Shown here piece after piece: positions 35,782 to 48,241 of a DNA stretch of 64,000 nucleotides. A program made the position numbers and the translations under genes. Within the stretch, counting starts at the first letter, position 1, and each line of letters begins with the position of its first letter. The stretch lies in NCBI GenBank assembly GCA_963930645.1, contig CAWVNO010002514.1, positions 310,001-374,000 on the forward strand. Direction: 5' to 3'. Under the pieces are notes generated by a model, which worked only from the letters and a program-made list of their open reading frames with translations, made no database searches and was not told where the DNA came from. Origin of the DNA: Salticus scenicus. Taxonomy: Eukaryota; Arthropoda; Arachnida; Araneae; Salticidae.

Positions 35782-38595
35782 TTCAAACGACGATTCCCAA
35801 GCAACTAAAAGAGTCTAACTATCGCAATAACTTTCAGAATCTGCGAAATGTATTCTAGTTTCATAATAACATCACCGGGAATTTTGCACGGTGAAACTTT
35901 AGGCCCGGGGGGCGTTTTTACGCAGACTTTCAGCAGCCGTCCTGCGCTCTCAAAATTTTTCTCGCAGTTTCACATGCCCATCTTCAAACGACGATTCCCA
36001 AGCAACTAAAAGAGTCTAACTATCGCAGTAAGTTTCAGAATCTGCGGAATATATTCTAGTTTCATAATAACCGCACCGGAAATTTTGCACGGTGAAACTT
36101 TGGGCCCGGGGGGCGTTTTTACGCGGACTTTCGGCAGCCGTCCTGCGCTCTCAAAATTTTTTTCGCAGTTTCACATGCCCATCTTCAAACGACGATTCCC
36201 AAGCAACTAAAAGAGTCTAACTATCGCAGTAAGTTTCAGAATCTGCGGAATATATTCTAGTTTCATAATAACCGCACCGGAAATTTTGCACGGTGACACT
36301 TTGGGCCCGGGGGGCGTTTTTACGCGGACTTTCGGCAGCCGTCCTGCGCTCTCAAAATTTTTCTCGCAGTTTCACATGCCCATCTTCAAACGACGATTCC
36401 CAAGCAACTAAAAGAGTCTAACTATCGCAGTAAGTTTCAGAATCTGCGAAATGTATTCTAGTTTCATAATAACATCACCGGGAATTTTGCACGGTGAAAC
36501 TTTAGGCCCGGGGGGCGTTTTTACGCGGACTTTCGGCAGCCGTCCTGCGCTCTCAAAATTTTTCTCGCAGTTTCACATGCCCATCTTCAAACGACGATTC
36601 CCAAGCAACTAAAAGAGTCTAACTATCGCAATAACTTTCAGAATCTGCGAAATGTATTCTAGTTTCATAATAACCGCACCGGAAATTTTGCACGGTGAAA
36701 CTTTGGGCCCGGGGGGCGTTTTTACGCGGACTTTCGGCAGCCGTCCTGCGCTCTCAAAATTTTTCTCGCAGTTTCACATGCCCATCTTCAAACGACGATT
36801 CCCAAGCAACTAAAAGAGTCTAACTATCGCAGTAAGTTTCAGAATCTGCGGAATATATTCTAGTTTCATAATAACCGCACCGGAAATTTTGCACGGTGAA
36901 ACTTTGGGCCCGGGGGGCGTTTTTACGCGGACTTTCGGCAGCCGTCCTGCGCTCTCAAAATTTTTCTCGCAGTTTCACATGCCCATCTTCAAACGACGAT
37001 TCCCAAGCAACTAAAAGAGTCTAACTATCGCAGTAAGTTTCAGAATCTGCGAAATGTATTCTAGTTTCATAATAACATCACCGGGAATTTTGCACGGTGA
37101 AACTTTAGGCCCGGGGGGCGTTTTTACGCGGACTTTCGGCAGCCGTCCTGCGCTCTCAAAATTTTTCTCGCAGTTTCACATGCCCATCTTCAAACGACGA
37201 TTCCCAAGCAACTAAAAGAGTCTAACTATCGCAGTAAGTTTCAGAATCTGCGGAATATATTCTAGTTTCATAATAACCGCACCGGAAATTTTGCACGGTG
37301 AAACTTTGGGCCCGGGGGGCGTTTTTACGCGGACTTTCGGCAGCCGTCCTGCGCTCTCAAAATTTTTCTCGCAGTTTCACATGCCCATCTTCAAACGACG
37401 ATTCCCAAGCAACTAAAAGAGTCTAACTATCGCAGTAAGTTTCAGAATCTGCGAAATGTATTCTAGTTTCATAATAACATCACCGGGAATTTTGCACGGT
37501 GAAACTTTAGGCCCGGGGGGCGTTTTTACGCAGACTTTCGGCAGCCGTCCTGCGCTCTCAAAATTTTTCTCGCAGTTTCACATGCCCATCTTCAAACGAC
37601 GATTCCCAAGCAACTAAAAGAGTCTAACTATCGCAATAACTTTCAGAATCTGCGAAATGTATTCTAGTTTCATAATAACATCACCGGGAATTTTGCACGG
37701 TGAAACTTTAGGCCCGGGGGGCGGTTTTACGCAGAATTTCGGCAGCCGTCCTGCGCTCTCAAAATTTTTCTCGCAGTTTCACATGCCCATCTTCAAACGA
37801 CGATTCCCAAGCAACTAAAAGAGTCTAACTATCGCAGTAAGTTTCAGAATCTGCGGAATATATTCTAGTTTCATAATAACCGCACCGGAAATTTTGCACG
37901 GTGAAACTTTGGGCCCGGGGGGCGTTTTTACGCGGACTTTCGGCAGCCGTCCTGCGCTCTCAAAATTTTTCTCGCAGTTTCACATGCCCATCTTCAAACG
38001 ACGATTCCCAAGCAACTAAAAGAGTCTAACTATCGCAGTAAGTTTCAGAATCTGCGGAATATATTCTAGTTTCCTAATAACCGCACCGGAAATTTTGCAC
38101 GGTGAAACTTTGGGCCCGGGGGGCGTTTTTACGCGGACTTTCGGCAGCCGTCCTGCGCTCTCAAAATTTTTCTCGCAGTTTCACATGCCCATCTTCAAAC
38201 GACGATTCCCAAGCAACTAAAAGAGTCTAACTATCGCAGTAAGTTTCAGAATCTGCGAAATGTATTCTAGTTTCATAATAACATCACCGGGAATTTTGCA
38301 CGGTGAAACTTTGGGCCCGGGGGGCGTTTTTACGCGGACTTTCGGCAGCCGTCCTGCGCTCTCAAAATTTTTCTCGCAGTTTCACATGCCCATCTTCAAA
38401 CGACGATTCCCAAGCAACTAAAAGAGTCTAACTATCGCAATAACTTTCAGAATCTGCGAAATGTATTCTAGTTTCATAATAACCGCACCGGAAATTTTGC
38501 ACGGTGAAACTTTGGGCCCGGGGGGCGTTTTTACGCGGACTTTCGGCAGCCGTCCTGCGCTCTCAAAATTTTTCTCGCAGTTTCACATGCCCATC
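35782..38595 (+). repeat. Canonical 14-mer HOR
   Basis: Full order, 2,814 bp, no indel. I noticed no private changes, so with 22112-24925 it serves as a consensus copy. Confidence 0.94.
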
Positions 38596-41006
38596 TTCAA
38601 ACGACGATTCCCAAGCAACTAAAAGAGTCTAACTATCGCAATAACTTTCAGAATCTGCGAAATGTATTCTAGTTTCATAATAACATCACCGGGAATTTTG
38701 CACGGTGAAACTTTAGGCCCGGGGGGCGTTTTTACGCAGACTTTCAGCAGCCGTCCTGCGCTCTCAAAATTTTTCTCGCAGTTTCACATGCCCATCTTCA
38801 AACGACGATTCCCAAGCAACTAAAAGAGTCTAACTATCGCAGTAAGTTTCAGAATCTGCGGAATATATTCTAGTTTCATAATAACCGCACCGGAAATTTT
38901 GCACGGTGAAACTTTGGGCCCGGGGGGCGTTTTTACGCGGACTTTCGGCAGCCGTCCTGCGCTCTCAAAATTTTTTTCGCAGTTTCACATGCCCATCTTC
39001 AAACGACGATTCCCAAGCAACTAAAAGAGTCTAACTATCGCAGCAAGTTTCAGAATCTGCGGAATATATTCTAGTTTCATAATAACCGCACCGGAAATTT
39101 TGCACGGTGACACTTTGGGCCCGGGGGGCGTTTTTACGCGGACTTTCGGCAGCCGTCCTGCGCTCTCAAAATTTTTCTCGCAGTTTCACATGCCCATCTT
39201 CAAACGACGATTCCCAAGCAACTAAAAGAGTCTAACTATCGCAGTAAGTTTCAGAATCTGCGAAATGTATTCTAGTTTCATAATAACATCACCGGGAATT
39301 TTGCACGGTGAAACTTTAGGCCCGGGGGGCGTTTTTACGCGGACTTTCGGCAGCCGTCCTGCGCTCTCAAAATTTTTCTCGCAGTTTCACATGCCCATCT
39401 TCAAACGACGATTCCCAAGCAACTAAAAGAGTCTAACTATCGCAATAACTTTCAGAATCTGCGAAATGTATTCTAGTTTCATAATAACCGCACCGGAAAT
39501 TTTGCACGGTGAAACTTTGGGCCCGGGGGGCGTTTTTACGCGGACTTTCGGCAGCCGTCCTGCGCTCTCAAAATTTTTCTCGCAGTTTCACATGCCCATC
39601 TTCAAACGACGATTCCCAAGCAACTAAAAGAGTCTAACTATCGCAGTAAGTTTCAGAATCTGCGGAATATATTCTAGTTTCATAATAACCGCACCGGAAA
39701 TTTTGCACGGTGAAACTTTGGGCCCGGGGGGCGTTTTTACGCGGACTTTCGGCAGCCGTCCTGCGCTCTCAAAATTTTTCTCGCAGTTTCACATGCCCAT
39801 CTTCAAACGACGATTCCCAAGCAACTAAAAGAGTCTAACTATCGCAGTAAGTTTCAGAATCTGCGAAATGTATTCTAGTTTCATAATAACATCACCGGGA
39901 ATTTTGCACGGTGAAACTTTAGGCCCGGGGGGCGTTTTTACGCAGACTTTCGGCAGCCGTCCTGCGCTCTCAAAATTTTCTCGCAGTTTCACATGCCCAT
40001 CTTCAAACGACGATTCCCAAGCAACTAAAAGAGTCTAACTATCGCAATAACTTTCAGAATCTGCGAAATGTATTCTAGTTTCATAATAACATCACCGGGA
40101 ATTTTGCACGGTGAAACTTTAGGCCCGGGGGGCGGTTTTACGCAGAATTTCGGCAGCCGTCCTGCGCTCTCAAAATTTTTCTCGCAGTTTCACATGCCCA
40201 TCTTCAAACGACGATTCCCAAGCAACTAAAAGAGTCTAACTATCGCAGTAAGTTTCAGAATCTGCGGAATATGTTCTAGTTTCATAATAACCGCACCGGA
40301 AATTTTGCACGGTGAAACTTTGGGCCCGGGGGGCGTTTTTACGCGGACTTTCGGCAGCCGTCCTGCGCTCTCAAAATTTTTCTCGCAGTTTCACATGCCC
40401 ATCTTCAAACGACGATTCCCAAGCAACTAAAAGAGTCTAACTATCGCAGTAAGTTTCAGAATCTGCGGAATATATTCTAGTTTCCTAATAACCGCACCGG
40501 AAATTTTGCACGGTGAAACTTTGGGCCCGGGGGGCGTTTTTACGCGGACTTTCGGCAGCCGTCCTGCGCTCTCAAAATTTTTCTCGCAGTTTCACATGCC
40601 CATCTTCAAACGACGATTCCCAAGCAACTAAAAGAGTCTAACTATCGCAGTAAGTTTCAGAATCTGCGAAATGTATTCTAGTTTCATAATAACATCACCG
40701 GGAATTTTGCACGGTGAAACTTTGGGCCCGGGGGGCGTTTTTACGCGGACTTTCGGCAGCCGTCCTGCGCTCTCAAAATTTTTCTCGCAGTTTCACATGC
40801 CCATCTTCAAACGACGATTCCCAAGCAACTAAAAGAGTCTAACTATCGCAATAACTTTCAGAATCTGCGAAATGTATTCTAGTTTCATAATAACCGCACC
40901 GGAAATTTTGCACGGTGAAACTTTGGGCCCGGGGGGCGTTTTTACGCGGACTTTCGGCAGCCGTCCTGCGCTCTCAAAATTTTTCTCGCAGTTTCACATG
41001 CCCATC
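38596..41006 (+). repeat. 12-mer HOR variant: Ds At An B C A B' Dg A Ac Bg C
   Basis: The canonical A-B-A-B' stretch is reduced to A-B', a loss of two monomers. The length is 2,411 bp, one short of 12 times 201, because of a T lost in the B' at 39802-40001. Private changes: gcagcaag in the An and atgttctag in the A after Dg. Confidence 0.91.
39802..40001 (+). repeat. 200-bp B' monomer with one T lost
   Basis: The run aaaattttt is shortened to aaaatttt (near 39971-39979). Confidence 0.9.
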
Positions 41007-44000
41007 TTCAAACGACGATTCCCAAGCAACTAAAAGAGTCTAACTATCGCAATAACTTTCAGAATCTGCGAAATGTATTCTAGTTTCATAATAACATCAC
41101 CGGGAATTTTGCACGGTGAAACTTTAGGCCCGGGGGGCGTTTTTACGCAGACTTTCAGCAGCCGTCCTGCGCTCTCAAAATTTTTCTCGCAGTTTCACAT
41201 GCCCATCTTCAAACGACGATTCCCAAGCAACTAAAAGAGTCTAACTATCGCAGTAAGTTTCAGAATCTGCGGAATATATTCTAGTTTCATAATAACCGCA
41301 CCGGAAATTTTGCACGGTGAAACTTTGGGCCCGGGGGGCGTTTTTACGCGGACTTTCGGCAGCCGTCCTGCGCTCTCAAAATTTTTTTCGCAGTTTCACA
41401 TGCCCATCTTCAAACGACGATTCCCAAGCAACTAAAAGAGTCTAACTATCGCAGTAAGTTTCAGAATCTGCGGAATATATTCTAGTTTCATAATAACCGC
41501 ACCGGAAATTTTGCACGGTGACACTTTGGGCCCGGGGGGCGTTTTTACGCGGACTTTCGGCAGCCGTCCTGCGCTCTCAAAATTTTTCTCGCAGTTTCAC
41601 ATGCCCATCTTCAAACGACGATTCCCAAGCAACTAAAAGAGTCTAACTATCGCAGTAAGTTTCAGAATCTGCGAAATGTATTCTAGTTTCATAATAACAT
41701 CACCGGGAATTTTGCACGGTGAAACTTTAGGCCCGGGGGGCGTTTTTACGCGGACTTTCGGCAGCCGTCCTGCGCTCTCAAAATTTTTCTCGCAGTTTCA
41801 CATGCCCATCTTCAAACGACGATTCCCAAGCAACTAAAAGAGTCTAACTATCGCAATAACTTTCAGAATCTGCGAAATGTATTCTAGTTTCATAATAACC
41901 GCACCGGAAATTTTGCACGGTGAAACTTTGGGCCCGGGGGGCGTTTTTACGCGGACTTTCGGCAGCCGTCCTGCGCTCTCAAAATTTTTCTCGCAGTTTC
42001 ACATGCCCATCTTCAAACGACGATTCCCAAGCAACTAAAAGAGTCTAACTATCGCAGTAAGTTTCAGAATCTGCGGAATATATTCTAGTTTCATAATAAC
42101 CGCACCGGAAATTTTGCACGGTGAAACTTTGGGCCCGGGGGGCGTTTTTACGCGGACTTTCGGCAGCCGTCCTGCGCTCTCAAAATTTTTCTCGCAGTTT
42201 CACATGCCCATCTTCAAACGACGATTCCCAAGCAACTAAAAGAGTCTAACTATCGCAGTAAGTTTCAGAATCTGCGAAATGTATTCTAGTTTCATAATAA
42301 CATCACCGGGAATTTTGCACGGTGAAACTTTAGGCCCGGGGGGCGTTTTTACGCGGACTTTCGGCAGCCGTCCTGCGCTCTCAAAATTTTTCTCGCAGTT
42401 TCACATGCCCATCTTCAAACGACGATTCCCAAGCAACTAAAAGAGTCTAACTATCGCAGTAAGTTTCAGAATCTGCGGAATATATTCTAGTTTCATAATA
42501 ACCGCACCGGAAATTTTGCACGGTGAAACTTTGGGCCCGGGGGGCGTTTTTACGCGGACTTTCGGCAGCCGTCCTGCGCTCTCAAAATTTTTCTCGCAGT
42601 TTCACATGCCCATCTTCAAACGACGATTCCCAAGCAACTAAAAGAGTCTAACTATCGCAGTAAGTTTCAGAATCTGCGAAATGTATTCTAGTTTCATAAT
42701 AACATCACCGGGAATTTTGCACGGTGAAACTTTAGGCCCGGGGGGCGTTTTTACGCAGACTTTCGGCAGCCGTCCTGCGCTCTCAAAATTTTTCTCGCAG
42801 TTTCACATGCCCATCTTCAAACGACGATTCCCAAGCAACTAAAAGAGTCTAACTATCGCAATAACTTTCAGAATCTGCGAAATGTATTCTAGTTTCATAA
42901 TAACATCACCGGGAATTTTGCACGGTGAAACTTTAGGCCCGGGGGGCGGTTTTACGCAGAATTTCGGCAGCCGTCCTGCGCTCTCAAAATTTTTCTCGCA
43001 GTTTCACATGCCCATCTTCAAACGACGATTCCCAAGCAACTAAAAGAGTCTAACTATCGCAGTAAGTTTCAGAATCTGCGGAATATATTCTAGTTTCATA
43101 ATAACCGCACCGGAAATTTTGCACGGTGAAACTTTGGGCCCGGGGGGCGTTTTTACGCGGACTTTCGGCAGCCGTCCTGCGCTCTCAAAATTTTTCTCGC
43201 AGTTTCACATGCCCATCTTCAAACGACGATTCCCAAGCAACTAAAAGAGTCTAACTATCGCAGTAAGTTTCAGAATCTGCGAAATGTATTCTAGTTTCAT
43301 AATAACATCACCGGGAATTTTGCACGGTGAAACTTTAGGCCCGGGGGGCGTTTTTACGCAGACTTTCGGCAGCCGTCCTGCGCTCTCAAAATTTTTCTCG
43401 CAGTTTCACATGCCCATCTTCAAACGACGATTCCCAAGCAACTAAAAGAGTCTAACTATCGCAATAACTTTCAGAATCTGCGAAATGTATTCTAGTTTCA
43501 TAATAACATCACCGGGAATTTTGCACGGTGAAACTTTAGGCCCGGGGGGCGGTTTTACGCAGAATTTCGGCAGCCGTCCTGCGCTCTCAAAATTTTTCTC
43601 GCAGTTTCACATGCCCATCTTCAAACGACGATTCCCAAGCAACTAAAAGAGTCTAACTATCGCAGTAAGTTTCAGAATCTGCGGAATATATTCTAGTTTC
43701 ATAATAACCGCACCGGAAATTTTGCACGGTGAAACTTTGGGCCCGGGGGGCGTTTTTACGCGGACTTTCGGCAGCCGTCCTGCGCTCTCAAAATTTTTCT
43801 CGCAGTTTCACATGCCCATCTTCAAACGACGATTCCCAAGCAACTAAAAGAGTCTAACTATCGCAGTAAGTTTCAGAATCTGCGGAATATATTCTAGTTT
43901 CCTAATAACCGCACCGGAAATTTTGCACGGTGAAACTTTGGGCCCGGGGGGCGTTTTTACGCGGACTTTCGGCAGCCGTCCTGCGCTCTCAAAATTTTTC

Positions 44001-46231
44001 TCGCAGTTTCACATGCCCATCTTCAAACGACGATTCCCAAGCAACTAAAAGAGTCTAACTATCGCAGTAAGTTTCAGAATCTGCGAAATGTATTCTAGTT
44101 TCATAATAACATCACCGGGAATTTTGCACGGTGAAACTTTGGGCCCGGGGGGCGTTTTTACGCGGACTTTCGGCAGCCGTCCTGCGCTCTCAAAATTTTT
44201 CTCGCAGTTTCACATGCCCATCTTCAAACGACGATTCCCAAGCAACTAAAAGAGTCTAACTATCGCAATAACTTTCAGAATCTGCGAAATGTATTCTAGT
44301 TTCATAATAACCGCACCGGAAATTTTGCACGGTGAAACTTTGGGCCCGGGGGGCGTTTTTACGCGGACTTTCGGCAGCCGTCCTGCGCTCTCAAAATTTT
44401 TCTCGCAGTTTCACATGCCCATCTTCAAACGACGATTCCCAAGCAACTAAAAGAGTCTAACTATCGCAGTAAGTTTCAGAATCTGCGAAATGTATTCTAG
44501 TTTCATAATAACATCACCGGGAATTTTGCACGGTGAAACTTTAGGCCCGGGGGGCGTTTTTACGCAGACTTTCGCAGCCGTCCTGCGCTCTCAAAATTTT
44601 TCTCGCAGTTTCACATGCCCATCTTCAAACGACGATTCCCAAGCAACTAAAAGAGTCTAACTATCGCAATAACTTTCAGAATCTGCGAAATGTATTCTAG
44701 TTTCATAATAACATCACCGGGAATTTTGCACGGTGAAACTTTAGGCCCGGGGGGCGTTTTTACGCAGACTTTCGGCAGCCGCATTGCGCTCTCAAAATTT
44801 TTCTCGCAGTTTCACATGCCCATCTTCAAACGACGATTCCCAAGCAACTAAAAGAGTCTAACTATCGCAGTAAGTTTCAGAATCTGCGGAATATATTCTA
44901 GTTTCATAATAACCGCACCGGAAATTTTGCACGGTGAAACTTTGGGCCCGGGGGGCGTTTTTACGCGGACTTTCGGCAGCCGTCCTGCGCTCTCAAAATT
45001 TTTCTCGCAGTTTCACATGCCCATCTTCAAACGACGATTCCCAAGCAACTAAAAGAGTCTAACTATCGCAGTAAGTTTCAGAATCTGCGAAATGTATTCT
45101 AGTTTCATAATAACATCACCGGGAATTTTGCACGGTGAAACTTTAGGCCCGGGGGGCGTTTTTACGCGGACTTTCGGCAGCCGTCCTGCGCTCTCAAAAT
45201 TTTTCTCGCAGTTTCACATGCCCATCTTCAAACGACGATTCCCAAGCAACTAAAAGAGTCTAACTATCGCAATAACTTTCAGAATCTGCGAAATGTATTC
45301 TAGTTTCATAATAACATCACCGGGAATTTTGCACGGTGAAACTTTAGGCCCGGGGGGCGGTTTTACGCAGAATTTCGGCAGCCGTCCTGCGCTCTCAAAA
45401 TTTTTCTCGCAGTTTCACATGCCCATCTTCAAACGACGATTCCCAAGCAACTAAAAGAGTCTAACTATCGCAGTAAGTTTCAGAATCTGCGGAATATATT
45501 CTAGTTTCATAATAACCGCACCGGAAATTTTGCACGGTGAAACTTTGGGCCCGGGGGGCGTTTTTACGCGGACTTTCGGCAGCCGTCCTGCGCTCTCAAA
45601 ATTTTTCTCGCAGTTTCACATGCCCATCTTCAAACGACGATTCCCAAGCAACTAAAAGAGTCTAACTATCGCAGTAAGTTTCAGAATCTGCGGAATATAT
45701 TCTAGTTTCCTAATAACCGCACCGGAAATTTTGCACGGTGAAACTTTGGGCCCGGGGGGCGTTTTTACGCGGACTTTCGGCAGCCGTCCTGCGCTCTCAA
45801 AATTTTTCTCGCAGTTTCACATGCCCATCTTCAAACGACGATTCCCAAGCAACTAAAAGAGTCTAACTATCGCAGTAAGTTTCAGAATCTGCGAAATGTA
45901 TTCTAGTTTCATAATAACATCACCGGGAATTTTGCACGGTGAAACTTTGGGCCCGGGGGGCGTTTTTACGCGGACTTTCGGCAGCCGTCCTGCGCTCTCA
46001 AAATTTTTCTCGCAGTTTCACATGCCCATCTTCAAACGACGATTCCCAAGCAACTAAAAGAGTCTAACTATCGCAATAACTTTCAGAATCTGCGAAATGT
46101 ATTCTAGTTTCATAATAACCGCACCGGAAATTTTGCACGGTGAAACTTTGGGCCCGGGGGGCGTTTTTACGCGGACTTTCGGCAGCCGTCCTGCGCTCTC
46201 AAAATTTTTCTCGCAGTTTCACATGCCCATC
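41007..46231 (+). repeat. 26-mer super-unit, copy 1 (5,225 bp)
   Basis: Order: Ds At An B C A B A B' Dg A B' Dg A Ac Bg C B' D A B Dg A Ac Bg C. It contains a doubled A-B'-Dg trio and a second, partial pass through the end of the HOR (B' D A B Dg A Ac Bg C). The same 26 subtypes in the same order recur at 51056-56281. Private changes: one G lost at 44424-44623, and a three-base change near 44782. Confidence 0.9.
44424..44623 (+). repeat. 200-bp B' monomer with one G lost
   Basis: Here ttcggcagcc has become ttcgcagcc. The matching monomer in the second 26-mer (54473-54673) has the full length. Confidence 0.9.
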
Positions 46232-47236
46232 TTCAAACGACGATTCCCAAGCAACTAAAAGAGTCTAACTATCGCAATAACTTTCAGAATCTGCGAAATG
46301 TATTCTAGTTTCATAATAACATCACCGGGAATTTTGCACGGTGAAACTTTAGGCCCGGGGGGCGTTTTTACGCAGACTTTCAGCAGCCGTCCTGCGCTCT
46401 CAAAATTTTTCTCGCAGTTTCACATGCCCATCTTCAAACGACGATTCCCAAGCAACTAAAAGAGTCTAACTATCGCAGTAAGTTTCAGAATCTGCGGAAT
46501 ATATTCTAGTTTCATAATAACCGCACCGGAAATTTTGCACGGTGAAACTTTGGGCCCGGGGGGCGTTTTTACGCGGACTTTCGGCAGCCGTCCTGCGCTC
46601 TCAAAATTTTTTTCGCAGTTTCACATGCCCATCTTCAAACGACGATTCCCAAGCAACTAAAAGAGTCTAACTATCGCAGTAAGTTTCAGAATCTGCGGAA
46701 TATATTCTAGTTTCATAATAACCGCACCGGAAATTTTGCACGGTGACACTTTGGGCCCGGGGGGCGTTTTTACGCGGACTTTCGGCAGCCGTCCTGCGCT
46801 CTCAAAATTTTTCTCGCAGTTTCACATGCCCATCTTCAAACGACGATTCCCAAGCAACTAAAAGAGTCTAACTATCGCAGTAAGTTTCAGAATCTGCGAA
46901 ATGTATTCTAGTTTCATAATAACATCACCGGGAATTTTGCACGGTGAAACTTTAGGCCCGGGGGGCGTTTTTACGCGGACTTTCGGCAGCCGTCCTGCGC
47001 TCTCAAAATTTTTCTCGCAGTTTCACATGCCCATCTTCAAACGACGATTCCCAAGCAACTAAAAGAGTCTAACTATCGCAATAACTTTCAGAATCTGCGA
47101 AATGTATTCTAGTTTCATAATAACCGCACCGGAAATTTTGCACGGTGAAACTTTGGGCCCGGGGGGCGTTTTTACGCGGACTTTCGGCAGCCGTCCTGCG
47201 CTCTCAAAATTTTTCTCGCAGTTTCACATGCCCATC
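46232..47236 (+). repeat. 5-mer HOR variant, copy 1: Ds At An B C
   Basis: 1,005 bp, the first five slots of the HOR and then a return to Ds. It repeats at once in 47237-48241 and again as the start of the canonical unit at 48242. Confidence 0.92.
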
Positions 47237-48241
47237 TTCAAACGACGATTCCCAAGCAACTAAAAGAGTCTAACTATCGCAATAACTTTCAGAATCTGCG
47301 AAATGTATTCTAGTTTCATAATAACATCACCGGGAATTTTGCACGGTGAAACTTTAGGCCCGGGGGGCGTTTTTACGCAGACTTTCAGCAGCCGTCCTGC
47401 GCTCTCAAAATTTTTCTCGCAGTTTCACATGCCCATCTTCAAACGACGATTCCCAAGCAACTAAAAGAGTCTAACTATCGCAGTAAGTTTCAGAATCTGC
47501 GGAATATATTCTAGTTTCATAATAACCGCACCGGAAATTTTGCACGGTGAAACTTTGGGCCCGGGGGGCGTTTTTACGCGGACTTTCGGCAGCCGTCCTG
47601 CGCTCTCAAAATTTTTTTCGCAGTTTCACATGCCCATCTTCAAACGACGATTCCCAAGCAACTAAAAGAGTCTAACTATCGCAGTAAGTTTCAGAATCTG
47701 CGGAATATATTCTAGTTTCATAATAACCGCACCGGAAATTTTGCACGGTGACACTTTGGGCCCGGGGGGCGTTTTTACGCGGACTTTCGGCAGCCGTCCT
47801 GCGCTCTCAAAATTTTTCTCGCAGTTTCACATGCCCATCTTCAAACGACGATTCCCAAGCAACTAAAAGAGTCTAACTATCGCAGTAAGTTTCAGAATCT
47901 GCGAAATGTATTCTAGTTTCATAATAACATCACCGGGAATTTTGCACGGTGAAACTTTAGGCCCGGGGGGCGTTTTTACGCGGACTTTCGGCAGCCGTCC
48001 TGCGCTCTCAAAATTTTTCTCGCAGTTTCACATGCCCATCTTCAAACGACGATTCCCAAGCAACTAAAAGAGTCTAACTATCGCAATAACTTTCAGAATC
48101 TGCGAAATGTATTCTAGTTTCATAATAACCGCACCGGAAATTTTGCACGGTGAAACTTTGGGCCCGGGGGGCGTTTTTACGCGGACTTTCGGCAGCCGTC
48201 CTGCGCTCTCAAAATTTTTCTCGCAGTTTCACATGCCCATC
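47237..48241 (+). repeat. 5-mer HOR variant, copy 2: Ds At An B C
   Basis: 1,005 bp. By eye it has the same subtypes and no private changes relative to copy 1, so the duplication is likely very recent. Confidence 0.92.
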